From the NCBI GenBank assembly GCA_965222835.1, contig CBDCUQ010000001.1, positions 124,001 to 188,000 on the forward strand: a stretch of 64,000 bases of DNA, in the 5' to 3' direction. This DNA comes from CBDCUQ01 sp965222835. GTDB lineage: Bacteria > Pseudomonadota > Alphaproteobacteria > Rhizobiales > Hyphomicrobiaceae. Shown here piece by piece: positions 43,262 to 51,507 of the stretch (its first letter is position 1; the number at the start of each line of letters is the position of its first letter). Below the pieces are notes generated by a model that was not told the DNA's origin, ran no database searches, and saw only the letters and a program-made list of their open reading frames with translations. The translations under genes and the position numbers were made by a program.

Positions 43262-44386
43262 CTATAGAAGGTTAAGCTGTCCCCCCGCCGGAACGGGGCG
43301 GCGAAAGAGATCCGTGCGCAAAGCTTCGCGGTGCAGATTGAGGCCAAATCTTTTCAACGCCAGCCTGAATCTCTTAGTGATTTGATCGGCATAGGGGCCG
43401 CTCCCTTTCTGCCGCGTCCCGTATTGTGAGCGATAATCACGCCCCTGATGCATGGACCGCATAAGGCGAAGCACGCGGTTGGCGCGATCCGGGAATTCCT
43501 CCGCTAGCCATTCGCCGAAGAGACCCTTGATCTCAAGGGGAAGCCGCAAGAGCACATAGCCGGCCTCACGCGCGCCGGCGCCGCTGCTCGCCTTCAGGAT
43601 CTGCTCAATCTCATTATCGTTGAGGGCAGGAATAACGGGAGCGATCATAACAGCCGTCGGAACGCCCGCCTCATCTAGGGTGCGAAGGGTTTCAAGCCGT
43701 TTGGACGGGCTCGAGGCACGCGGCTCCATCGCCCGCGCCAGCCGGTGATCGAGTGTCGTCACCGAAATCGCCACCTTTGCCAGACCCTTTGCCGCCATCC
43801 GCGACAGAATATCGAGATCGCGGATCACAAGCCAAGATTTCGTCACGATGCTGACCGGATGATTCGCGCGCTCAAGGACCTCCAAAATGCTGCGTGTGAT
43901 ACGCCGCTCTCGTTCGATCGGCTGATACGGGTCCGTATTGGTGCCAAGCGCCATCGTACGAGGCTCGTACCGCGGGTCTGCCAACTCCTTCTCGAGAAGC
44001 GCTGCCGCCTCAGGTTTCGCGTAGAGCTTTGTCTCGAAATCCAGGCCTGCCGAATGGCCGAGATAGCAGTGTGTCGGTCTGGCATAACAATAGATGCAGC
44101 CGTGTTCGCACCCCCGATAGGGATTAATCGAACGGTCGAATGAAATGTCCGGACTGTCGTTGCGGGTGATGATCGTACGCGCTGGCTCGTCCGTGACCTC
44201 GGTCTTAAATGGCGGAAGGTCGGCGAGCCCATCCCACCCATCATCGAATGTGCCCCGTTGCTCGGTCTCGAAACGACCAGTCGCGTTGGATCGCGCGCCA
44301 CGCCCTCGGCGCAGATTGGTCGACACAACGGAACCGGCCGCGCCGTCCAGCCCTTCCCACGGTCGTTGCTCGCTATCTCTCACCAT
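43262..44386 (-). CDS. PA0069-family radical SAM protein
   Basis: A 374-residue radical SAM enzyme of the SplB-like/PA0069 subfamily. The cluster motif CEHGCIYCYARPTHCYLG near 95-112 supplies the three cysteines of CxxxCxxC. ETKLYAKPEAAALLEKEL and ALGTNTDPYQPIERE follow, typical of this group, and KVAISVTTLDHRLARAMEPRASSPSKRLETL continues the barrel. The reaction is not known. The gene is divergent from the arsenosugar-type glycosyltransferases, which hints at a link. The start ATG at 44386 precedes the conserved region by about 50 residues. Confidence 0.9.
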   Translation of the reverse strand: MVRDSEQRPWEGLDGAAGSVVSTNLRRGRGARSNATGRFETEQRGTFDDGWDGLADLPPFKTEVTDEPARTIITRNDSPDISFDRSINPYRGCEHGCIYCYARPTHCYLGHSAGLDFETKLYAKPEAAALLEKELADPRYEPRTMALGTNTDPYQPIERERRITRSILEVLERANHPVSIVTKSWLVIRDLDILSRMAAKGLAKVAISVTTLDHRLARAMEPRASSPSKRLETLRTLDEAGVPTAVMIAPVIPALNDNEIEQILKASSGAGAREAGYVLLRLPLEIKGLFGEWLAEEFPDRANRVLRLMRSMHQGRDYRSQYGTRQKGSGPYADQITKRFRLALKRFGLNLHREALRTDLFRRPVPAGGQLNLL

Positions 44387-44519
44387 GTCCAGCCTCGCCC
44401 GTGGACGATTAAAGCGTTTCAGTGAACAAATCAAGAACATTTGAGTGCAGCGGCCGGGAGAGAGCCCCTGCCCCTAAGCTGCTCTTGCAGAGGCCCTGGC
44501 CATAGCACACAAGGCCTCC

Positions 44520-45212
44520 ATGATTTCCGTTGTGATCCCAACACTCAATGCCGAACCGCATCTGGTCCGCACCCTGGCCGCGCTGGTTCCTGCTGCCGTC
44601 GACGGTATCGTCAAAGAGGCGGTCATCGTTGACGGAGGATCGACAGACAAGACGATGCGAATTGCCGAACAAGCAGGAGCCCAACTGGTCACCTGCCCAC
44701 CGAGCCGTGGCGGACAACTGAAAGCCGGCGCACAAGAAGCACGCTTCTCGTGGCTCCTCTTCCTTCATGCCGACACCGTCCTCGAGCCGGCATGGACGGA
44801 TGAGGCCAGCGAACATATTGCCCGCATTGAAGAGCGCCGCCGGCCGGACACTGCCGGCGTGTTCCGGTTCCTCTTGGACGATGTAGGCGTGGCCCCACGG
44901 ATGATTGAAAAAGGCGTCGCAATAAGAAGCCGGCTTATGGCGCTACCGTTCGGCGATCAAGGCCTCCTTATTTCCCGCAAGCTCTACGATTCGATCGGTG
45001 GCTTTACCGATATGCCGCTCATGGAAGATGTCGATATCGTTCGCCGTCTTGGCCGCAAGCGGATCACCCACTTCCATACCGCAGCCACGACCAGCGCCGA
45101 TCGCTACCGGGCAGAGGGCTACGCGCGCCGGATGTCGCGCAATCTCTACTGCCTCGCGCTCTATAGAACAGGCGTATCGCCAACCCGCATCGTCAGCATC
45201 TACGAGGGATAA
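44520..45212 (+). CDS. Glycosyltransferase family 2 (TIGR04283, arsenosugar-type)
   Basis: A 230-residue GT-A transferase. It starts MISVVIPTLNAEPHLVRTLAAL, with VIVDGGSTDKTMRIAEQAGAQLV as donor site, the metal-binding LFLHADTVLEP, and a C-terminal GDQGLLISRKLYDSIGGFTDMPLMEDVDIVRRL. The length and motif set match the TIGR04283 family, often found next to TIGR04282 and arsenosugar or cofactor genes. The next gene starts 4 bp after its stop codon. Confidence 0.88.
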   Translation: MISVVIPTLNAEPHLVRTLAALVPAAVDGIVKEAVIVDGGSTDKTMRIAEQAGAQLVTCPPSRGGQLKAGAQEARFSWLLFLHADTVLEPAWTDEASEHIARIEERRRPDTAGVFRFLLDDVGVAPRMIEKGVAIRSRLMALPFGDQGLLISRKLYDSIGGFTDMPLMEDVDIVRRLGRKRITHFHTAATTSADRYRAEGYARRMSRNLYCLALYRTGVSPTRIVSIYEG

Positions 45213-45216
45213 GCAT

Positions 45217-45924
45217 TTGCAACCTATCCCCAGCAAGTGGCGAACGACGTCCGATCAGAAGACGTGTGCTCGACGAGCCAAAAATCTCAAGCGCCCCACC
45301 ACAGTCTGGCAACGGCGTCTGGTTGTCATGGTGAAGGAGCCCCGCGCTGGACAAGCCAAGACCCGTCTTGCCTCCGGCATTGGCGAAGTACCAGCCGTCT
45401 GGTTCTACCGTCACGTAACGGCACGTGTACTATCGCGCGTGTCACGCCCGTCCGAATGGGAAACCATCCTTGCCGTCGCGCCCGACCCCGCGGTAACGAG
45501 CCGGGCTTGGAGCCTGCGGTGGCCACGGATCCCACAAGGACACGGCAATCTCGGTGAACGCATGCAGCGTATCATGAACCAGCTGCCACCCGGTCCCGTC
45601 TTGATCATAGGATCTGACACGCCCGAAATTCGCGCACACCATGTCCGGGCCGCTTTCTCGGCACTTGGATCGCATACTGCCGTTATTGGACCGTCACCCG
45701 ACGGCGGCTACTGGCTGATCGGCTTGAAACGTCGGCCTCGGATCCTGCAAATCTTTGACGCTGTACGCTGGTCAAGCCCGCGCGCACGCGCTGACACGGA
45801 ACAGAATCTCAAACGCCAACGCGTTGGCTACGCCGCAACGCTGGACGATGTTGATGAAGCAGAAGACCATATGATGCTCGGAGCCAAATGGGGCCGGCTC
45901 GTGTTGCCGGCACGCTGCGCATAG
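45217..45924 (+). CDS. DUF2064/CofC-like glycosyltransferase (TIGR04282)
   Basis: A 235-residue nucleotidyltransferase-fold protein. It has VVMVKEPRAGQAKTRLASGIG near 40, the nucleotide loop, QGHGNLGERMQRIMNQL, VLIIGSDTPEIRAHHVRAAF and GPSPDGGYWLIGLKR. The TTG at 45217 has GAGGGA seven bases upstream, better than any ATG before the conserved region. It is coupled to the TIGR04283 gene. The last codons (GRLVLPARCA and the stop) lie inside the left copy of the 46-bp direct repeat that flanks the TIR island. Confidence 0.85.
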   Translation: MQPIPSKWRTTSDQKTCARRAKNLKRPTTVWQRRLVVMVKEPRAGQAKTRLASGIGEVPAVWFYRHVTARVLSRVSRPSEWETILAVAPDPAVTSRAWSLRWPRIPQGHGNLGERMQRIMNQLPPGPVLIIGSDTPEIRAHHVRAAFSALGSHTAVIGPSPDGGYWLIGLKRRPRILQIFDAVRWSSPRARADTEQNLKRQRVGYAATLDDVDEAEDHMMLGAKWGRLVLPARCA

Positions 45925-45941
45925 CGCAGGCAGGCAAGACC
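45896..45941 (+). repeat. 46-bp direct repeat, left copy
   Basis: Begins GGCTCGTGTTGCCGGCACGC and matches 49250-49295 in the same orientation at 45 of 46 positions (the mismatch is G here, A there). It includes the stop codon of the CofC-like gene. On the opposite strand it reads like the end of the DUF4267 gene. Confidence 0.9.
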
Positions 45942-46050
45942 AACACGCAGTCAAAACCGACCTATACGCCACACCCTGAACTTTTCAGACACGCCAAGAC
46001 ATATTGGCGCAATAGAAACCGCTCCGAAGGACAGGGTCGAACAGAAATGC

Positions 46051-46422
46051 TTATCGCTCATACCCTCTACGTTGCTGAGCGTGCTCAAGATGAACAGCAC
46101 ACAGTTCCAACCTGAAGTCGCGATCGGCAAGCTCAGAAAACTTCTCTCCCAACAATGATTTGAGGAGCGGAAGGTCGATACCTACGGCCCGTGGAAGTCC
46201 ATGTTTCTCGCGGTAAGTACCGAACGCAGCTTTCGTAGCTGGGCCTAACTTCCCGTCAGCGGCACCCTTCAAAGCACCGTCCGCGATCAAAACCTCTTGG
46301 AGGTACGTGACAAGATCCTCTGAATAAATTGAGCCGTCACGACACTTCCTTGGATCAATGCCCGCGATCCCCACCGCAGGGATTATGGCTATCGTCAACA
46401 CAATCAAGAACGTTCGTTTCAT
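46051..46422 (-). CDS. Secreted peptidoglycan-binding-like protein
   Basis: A 123-residue exported protein. A signal peptide (KRTFLIVLTIAIIPAVGIA) is followed by a domain like PG_binding_1: VTYLQEVLIADGALKGAADGKLGPATKAAFGTYREKHGLP. Two cysteines, one after the signal and one near the end, may form a disulfide. The ATG at 46422 has a perfect GGGAGG six bases upstream; an ATG at 46461 overlaps the TIR stop as ATGA and is a second choice. It is the last gene of the island operon. Confidence 0.78.
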   Translation of the reverse strand: MKRTFLIVLTIAIIPAVGIAGIDPRKCRDGSIYSEDLVTYLQEVLIADGALKGAADGKLGPATKAAFGTYREKHGLPRAVGIDLPLLKSLLGEKFSELADRDFRLELCAVHLEHAQQRRGYER

Positions 46423-46457
46423 CTTCTGCCTCCCTAGGTCTCGTGCTCCTCCCGTCT

Positions 46458-47255
46458 TCATTTCTGTATTACGGTTAGATCGGGCTGCTTCAGAATTGCC
46501 CGAACACCCGTCCGCACGCGCGAATCCTTTGCGAGATAAGTATATGTAGGCAACAAGAAGCAGGCACTCTCGCTGGCAAGGTGAGAGAACGCATTACATC
46601 TTTCTCCTCTGGATTCGCATTCCACCTGGCATTCCTGGAAGTTCTTGCCGGTCAGAACCTCGCCGCCAGTGTCGCGCACGCTGAAGCCGTCGTAGATTTG
46701 AAACCCTTGCTTCCAAGGCAACCAGCGATCAACCGCATTCGGAAACAGAGCGTAACCGACGAGTAGAACCGCAGCGATTGCTCCCGCACCAGCACCAATA
46801 CCTCGGGCATACCAACTCAGCGGCCGTGGGGTCCGTCGCGGCTTCCATTCAGGTGGGATGTACCCTTCCTCAATAAGACTCTTCAGCCCATAGATGAGGT
46901 CCTGCAGGCGGGGATCGTCACGCTGCCCCGCCCAACCTGTGAGGTCCACCGTCTGATACTGCCGAAAGCCCAGAGGCGGTTTTGCCCCATCTATGATGAC
47001 GGGAATGAGCTTCCCCTTTGCCGCACCTTCGCCAGCCTCGTCCTTTACCCATTGCGAATTCGCCGATTCCGGACTCCACACAGCGATAACAGCTTTCGCC
47101 TTGCCCAATGTCGTCTCGATTACGTTATCGAAGCGCTGCCCCGCTGTGAGAGCGGTATCCCACCAAACAGACCAGCCGTTCTCCTTAAGCGCATCCGCCA
47201 AGATCGCTACCTTCTCGCGGTCGCTGCGGGTGTAGCTTAGAAAGATGTCCGCCAT
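46458..47255 (-). CDS. TIR-transmembrane-PAN-like protein
   Basis: A 265-residue membrane protein with three parts. Residues 1-130 are a TIR domain: IFLSYTRSDREKVAILADAL, WSVWWDTALTAGQRF, AVIAVWSPESANSQWVKDEAGEG (Glu near 73 is a candidate catalytic residue) and LIPVIIDGAKPPLGF. One membrane helix (GIGAGAGAIAAVLLVGYALFP) lies near 152-172. The C-terminal part has four cysteines in FQECQVECESRGERCNAFSHLASESACF, like a PAN/apple fold, and would face the periplasm. TIR proteins are often NAD-cleaving or signalling modules in defence. This layout suggests an envelope sensor linked to an intracellular TIR, which is inference. Confidence 0.85.
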   Translation of the reverse strand: MADIFLSYTRSDREKVAILADALKENGWSVWWDTALTAGQRFDNVIETTLGKAKAVIAVWSPESANSQWVKDEAGEGAAKGKLIPVIIDGAKPPLGFRQYQTVDLTGWAGQRDDPRLQDLIYGLKSLIEEGYIPPEWKPRRTPRPLSWYARGIGAGAGAIAAVLLVGYALFPNAVDRWLPWKQGFQIYDGFSVRDTGGEVLTGKNFQECQVECESRGERCNAFSHLASESACFLLPTYTYLAKDSRVRTGVRAILKQPDLTVIQK

Positions 47256-47324
47256 CCGTTTTGCCTCAATCCCGATTCACTCAGACAAACCAATGCCGCA
47301 ATTCGTTCAACGCCACTTACAACT

Positions 47325-48419
47325 TCAGCGCACACTCCCTACCAAGTCTTTCACACGTTCGAACCAAGGATCTTGTTTCTGAAATAACGCCCTATTTTTC
47401 AGTACGAGCTCTGAGAGTCGGGTCTTATCATCCTCGGAACAGCGACCGCTCCGCTGTCCGGGTAGAGCAAAACACCGTTGTATGAGATTCATCGCAAGAT
47501 ACTGAACGACGCTCCGAGACGGAAAAGTGATTGCAAGCACAGAGTCCATTTCCTTGTCGGCCGGCAAATTGAGCTCACTCTTGGCCCGGATGATATAGAG
47601 ATGAGAATCTATGACGAGATTGACTGGAGCGTTCTTGTTTTCGATGACACGATTGAACAACTGGATTGAGCCCTGCCAATCTCCACGGTAAATGCGAACA
47701 ATGGCACCGACAAAGTCTACAATCTCTGGCTTATGCTTGCCGAGCTGAGGCAAATGAACCCAACCCTTCCTGTTTTTTGAAGTCACACAGGCAAAGTTAC
47801 CCTTACTTCCGCAGTGGCGGTAGACTCTCCCAAGATGACCGAGAGAAGGGCTCCCTGGTGAAGCCCTCTTAAGAATTTTCAATGCGCCCGGAGTGCTGTA
47901 TTTTTGTACGAAGTCACTCGGCAACGAAAGCGGCTCAAATTCGTAGCGGCGCTGCGGCACATCGGCAGTCAAAGAGAATTCCTCGCCCTCCCGCACGAAT
48001 GTCAGGTTCCATTTCTCCTTCTTTGTCTTTCGAAAATCGAAATAGTCCGCCAACGTCAAATGCGGAGTCACCAAGGCCTCGTCGCCGACCTCAAAGACTT
48101 TCCCCCAAAGGACAAGCTGAGCATTGATATCAAGTTTTTTCGCTTCCTTCTCAGCCGCACTGTGGGACGGATTTTCAAGAGTCTGGCGCAGCCGAAAGAC
48201 GGTACCAGTGCCAAGATCCACATTGGATCCCCCGCTTCCTGGCTTTGCCCTGAGCGTTCGCCAAAGTTGCAGGTCCAAAATAGTAGCGACGGATTTGCCA
48301 ACAGCGCTGTGACCGTAAAAATCGGGTATTAGGGTCCGGATCTCGGCAGCCCATGACGGACAGGCCCACCCGGAAAGGAACATCAATATTATGCAGAACC
48401 TTTTGCACGCCTTTTTCAT
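47325..48419 (-). CDS. Secreted protein of unknown function (364 residues)
   Basis: A signal peptide (FCIILMFLSGWACPSWAAE) precedes an unrecognised protein. The first half (TLIPDFYGHSAVGKSVATILDLQLWRTLR, INAQLVLWGKVFEVGDEALVTPHLTL) has the look of CsgG/FlgO-like periplasmic domains. The middle (GHLGRVYRHCGSKGNFACVTSKNRKGWVHL) resembles an SH3-like fold, and the rest looks TPR-like. No family is claimed. It lies 69 bp before the TIR gene and 16 bp after the first gene of the operon. Base composition is AT-richer than neighbouring core genes. Confidence 0.75.
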   Translation of the reverse strand: MKKACKRFCIILMFLSGWACPSWAAEIRTLIPDFYGHSAVGKSVATILDLQLWRTLRAKPGSGGSNVDLGTGTVFRLRQTLENPSHSAAEKEAKKLDINAQLVLWGKVFEVGDEALVTPHLTLADYFDFRKTKKEKWNLTFVREGEEFSLTADVPQRRYEFEPLSLPSDFVQKYSTPGALKILKRASPGSPSLGHLGRVYRHCGSKGNFACVTSKNRKGWVHLPQLGKHKPEIVDFVGAIVRIYRGDWQGSIQLFNRVIENKNAPVNLVIDSHLYIIRAKSELNLPADKEMDSVLAITFPSRSVVQYLAMNLIQRCFALPGQRSGRCSEDDKTRLSELVLKNRALFQKQDPWFERVKDLVGSVR

Positions 48420-48435
48420 CACCCTCTCGCCGACA

Positions 48436-49191
48436 TTAGCTCATGAGCTGTCTGATGAGATCTTCGATGAATTGATGAATCTTGATGAGGTCTCCCCGGA
48501 GCTCTCCACGGCGCTTGAGATCCAGAGCCTTGTAATTCGCCTTCCCAAGAAGATGTCTTATGATCGCCGGATCACATTCACGCTTCATGGCATCGAGCGC
48601 CAAAGCTGAAAGCGCGACCATCGAATGGCTGTCCCGGGCATTCGCCGAGCCCTCAGGCGTAATTGGCAAGAATGCCGTCACAACCTTCCCTACTTCATCC
48701 GGGGCCAAACCACCCAAATAAAGCGAACTCGTTACTCGATACACACCATCCTGCGGTTGCAGGTCACCGTACAACAGTAACAAGTGACGATTCTGAAAGA
48801 CCCACGTCGCCGCCAAACCGGATTCGTCGGGTGACCTTTCCATACTCTCGAAATCTACGGCCTCAGGCTTAACCGTGAGATCGGACAGGTAATCGACATC
48901 AACACCGTCAACGACAACGTCCTCTTTGATAAGCCTGAGTTTCTCACGAATGATGCGGTAGAAGCTCGAGAACCGATTGACTGCCTCTCCAGTCTCGGCG
49001 CCACTATACTTATAGATCCTGAGTTCGAGGCGTGGCGGGTCTGACCGCCGGCAAGACTCTTGCGCATGGCTTGACACGACGCCTACGGAACAAAAAACAG
49101 CAGATAAAACAATGGCCGAACAGCAGCTTCTCACGGCGCGGCTCCCCACGCAGGCCAAGACTGTCTGGCATACTGCCGCCGTATGACCCAT
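48436..49191 (-). CDS. Secreted protein of unknown function (251 residues)
   Basis: First gene of the island operon. The N-terminus (RSCCSAIVLSAVFCSVGVVSSHA) looks like a signal peptide. The mature part has RLELRIYKYSGAETGEAVNRFSSFYRIIREKLRL, LAATWVFQNRHLLLLYGDLQ and YRVTSSLYLGGLAPDEVGKVV, with helical repeats at the end. I recognise no family. The frame is open another 142 codons upstream, but that stretch is antisense to the DUF4267 gene and Cys/Arg-rich, so ATG 49191 is used. Its ribosome site is weak. Confidence 0.7.
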   Translation of the reverse strand: MGHTAAVCQTVLACVGSRAVRSCCSAIVLSAVFCSVGVVSSHAQESCRRSDPPRLELRIYKYSGAETGEAVNRFSSFYRIIREKLRLIKEDVVVDGVDVDYLSDLTVKPEAVDFESMERSPDESGLAATWVFQNRHLLLLYGDLQPQDGVYRVTSSLYLGGLAPDEVGKVVTAFLPITPEGSANARDSHSMVALSALALDAMKRECDPAIIRHLLGKANYKALDLKRRGELRGDLIKIHQFIEDLIRQLMS

Positions 49192-49226
49192 CTTACAAGA
49201 GGGTGACGGACAGTTAGCCCTACCTA

Positions 49227-49694
49227 TTAGCTCGCCGCCAACAAAGGCGGGCTCGTGTTGCCGGCACGCTGCGCATAGCGCAGACAGGCAAGACCGACCC
49301 AGGCGCAAAAGACACCGGAGCCGAGGTGAAAAGTGAGCGCCCACCACTTGGCTGTCGTGCTTGCAACGATTCCAGCATCGGCCACGCAAACACCTGCGCC
49401 CATGACGAACCAAAGGCCAAGCGCGCGCCACTCGCGCAGCGCCGCAAGCGCAATCGCCATAAGACCGAGCCACACATCCCGCATAGCAATGACATGGTGC
49501 AATTCCGCGCCAACAATCTGCTGCCCCAAACCGAACGTGTGGGCGGCACCCTCCGGCACAGCAAAGAAGCGGATCCCGATCACGGTCAGCAACGCGCCGG
49601 CAAACACGCCCAACCACACAAGATGCCGTTTCTCGTTGGCCGCGCGTGCATTCGGAGTTTCGACGCTGTGGCGATCAAGAACGTTACGGGACAT
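49227..49694 (-). CDS. DUF4267 family small membrane protein
   Basis: A 155-residue protein with four hydrophobic segments: LVWLGVFAGALLTVIGIRFFAVPEGAAHTFGLG, HHVIAMRDVWLGLMAIALAAL, ALGLWFVMGAGVCVADAGI and AWVGLACLRYAQRAGNTS. The MRDVWLG motif is typical of DUF4267. The function is unknown. Its last 23 codons overlap the right copy of the 46-bp repeat, meaning that the island boundary touches its 3' end. It would once have been convergent with the CofC-like gene. Confidence 0.82.
   Translation of the reverse strand: MSRNVLDRHSVETPNARAANEKRHLVWLGVFAGALLTVIGIRFFAVPEGAAHTFGLGQQIVGAELHHVIAMRDVWLGLMAIALAALREWRALGLWFVMGAGVCVADAGIVASTTAKWWALTFHLGSGVFCAWVGLACLRYAQRAGNTSPPLLAAS
49250..49295 (+). repeat. 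46-bp direct repeat, right copy
   Basis: Same sequence and orientation as 45896-45941 with one substitution. Here it is inside the 3' end of the DUF4267 gene. In the frame of the left copy it also reads GLVLPARCA followed by a stop, as in the CofC-like gene. The two copies bracket 3.3 kb holding the TIR operon. Confidence 0.9.
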
Positions 49695-49775
49695 GGAACC
49701 TCCAAGACATTGAATCGGATAGAAGTGGCAAGCGCAAAACCTTCTTGAGTTTGATCGATGACTCTGAAGGCGTAC

Positions 49776-51287
49776 CTAGGCCGCCTCCGGTAGATCCTTG
49801 ATTGCAGTCGCATGACGTTCATTCGGATCGATACGCCCGCGGATCGCATCATCGGTGCTCGTCCGGCTGTGCATGTAGCGAAAGGCTTTGTGCGCAACAC
49901 ACGCCTTATCGACCTCGGCCACAAGCTCGTCGAGCAGCGGAGAACTCATGCCTTTGGGTGTAAGACCCAGATAGAGCAGGAGATCGCAATAGCGCTCGTC
50001 TGTTCCACCTGCGAGCCACTCGGATTTCAGTCCAACGCTGTAGAGACTGACGGAGGTTAGGAGACCATGCTCATCCCGATACCGCGTGGCCAGTGCGTGA
50101 AGTTTGCGAAAAAGCTCGTCGTATGCGCTCATCGGCGCCAACACTGCGAGAAACCGAATCGGATCTCCAACCGTGTGGTCGACCACTTTTTCCGTAAAGC
50201 TTTCGATGTTCTTGATTGTCGAAAAGCGCGGCGTAAAAATAAACCCGAGCCCACCGAGCATATTGACAGCACGCCCTATCAACGCCGGCAACTTACCGGC
50301 GAGGTTGCGAAGGCCGTGCAGCGTACCAAACGCGATTTTTTCACGCAGCGTCTTCCACCACGAGGCGGGGGTCGCGCCGTAAGCCGTGCATTGGCCGAAG
50401 ATCAACGATTGGCCGAGAACCGGACGCTCATCCCAGATGCTACGTTGATAAAGGACGTCGTCCCTCTCGATATTGGCGCGTGAACGCGCGATGAAGGCGT
50501 CCATATCGCGGGTGATGAAGCGATCGTTCTCAACAACCGTTGTGTGTTTCTCGGTCCGTTCGATGCGAAGCGTTAGAGTGGCGATAATACCGTGCCGGCC
50601 CGTGCCGCCAAGAATGCGATTGAGATCCTGAGGATGACGCTCTCTCGTGTAGACATGCCGCCGACCATCCCAGTCCACGATTTCGATGGCGAGCACATTG
50701 TCGACGAACATGCCTAGGCGATGCGAGGCCGGACTGACGCCGCCAACGGACGCAAACCCGCCGGCCGTGAGATGGGTATGATCGCCGATCACTGGCAAGC
50801 CAAGACGCATCGTGGCCAAATGCTCATCGACACCGGCCAACATGGCACCCGACTGAACAACAACGGTTAGCTCGTCCTCGTTGATCGCAACGATGTTGTT
50901 GAACAGCGTCGTCCAGAGAATCGCCCCCCCTTCGGCCAGCACCAAATCATTGCTCGAATGGCCACTACCTCGGATGGTGAGTTTTTGTCCGAGCTGGCGT
51001 GTCTCATGAACAGCACGAACGATGTCGTCGGTGCTCCGCGGCAAATAAACCTTTGCCGGATACTTTGGTGCAATACCAGGATCGGAAACGTGGCTCCAGT
51101 CATAGCCGAGCGCCAGAATACTATCATGCGCCACGTGATGCGCAGAAGAACCAGACGGCACAGGCCGGCCATCTTCGTCCGATGACGGCGCGCGCTGGCG
51201 TTCTGTTTGTCGATTTTCAGAGCCGGATTCGGGAAACTGTGGTTTGTTGCTGGACGTACCGTGACGGGCGATTTCGTGTACGGACAA
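49776..51287 (-). CDS. FAD-linked oxidoreductase (FAD_binding_4/aldonolactone oxidase-like)
   Basis: A 503-residue flavoprotein. The FAD domain contains YLPRSTDDIVRAVHETRQLGQKLTIRGSGHSSNDLVLAEGGAILW and DHTHLTAGGFASVGGVSPASHRLGMFVDNVLAIEIVDWDGRRH. The C-terminal part is helical with FTPRFSTIKNIESFTEKV. The N-terminal 50 residues are polar and unconserved. The TTG start is supported by GGGAG six bases upstream. The substrate is unknown; relatives oxidise alcohols, sugar acids or lactones. Confidence 0.83.
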   Translation of the reverse strand: MSVHEIARHGTSSNKPQFPESGSENRQTERQRAPSSDEDGRPVPSGSSAHHVAHDSILALGYDWSHVSDPGIAPKYPAKVYLPRSTDDIVRAVHETRQLGQKLTIRGSGHSSNDLVLAEGGAILWTTLFNNIVAINEDELTVVVQSGAMLAGVDEHLATMRLGLPVIGDHTHLTAGGFASVGGVSPASHRLGMFVDNVLAIEIVDWDGRRHVYTRERHPQDLNRILGGTGRHGIIATLTLRIERTEKHTTVVENDRFITRDMDAFIARSRANIERDDVLYQRSIWDERPVLGQSLIFGQCTAYGATPASWWKTLREKIAFGTLHGLRNLAGKLPALIGRAVNMLGGLGFIFTPRFSTIKNIESFTEKVVDHTVGDPIRFLAVLAPMSAYDELFRKLHALATRYRDEHGLLTSVSLYSVGLKSEWLAGGTDERYCDLLLYLGLTPKGMSSPLLDELVAEVDKACVAHKAFRYMHSRTSTDDAIRGRIDPNERHATAIKDLPEAA

Positions 51288-51507
51288 GTCGATCTCCCTT
51301 CAGCAATGATCGCAGTCAGCGCAAAAGGGCATGCCACCCCTCTTTGAGAACAGAGGTCGATGGCGTCGGCCGTGCGCATGAACTGCAACGCCAATTACAG
51401 AAAGAGACTAATGATGCAGGTTCGCAGCAAGCGCTGTTCCGAATGGAACACAACTTTGGTTACCGCCAACAAATAGATTACGTCCACGGGCACCGAACAC
51501 CGCTCGC

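Noticed and set aside
44998..45216. Upstream extension of the CofC-like gene into the TIGR04283 gene
   Set aside because: Out-of-frame reading of the glycosyltransferase; the TTG at 45217 has its own ribosome site.
49192..49617. Upstream extension of the 251-residue secreted protein
   Set aside because: It lies in another frame over the DUF4267 gene and crosses the 46-bp repeat. The composition is shadow-like, and a signal peptide appears only at the later ATG.
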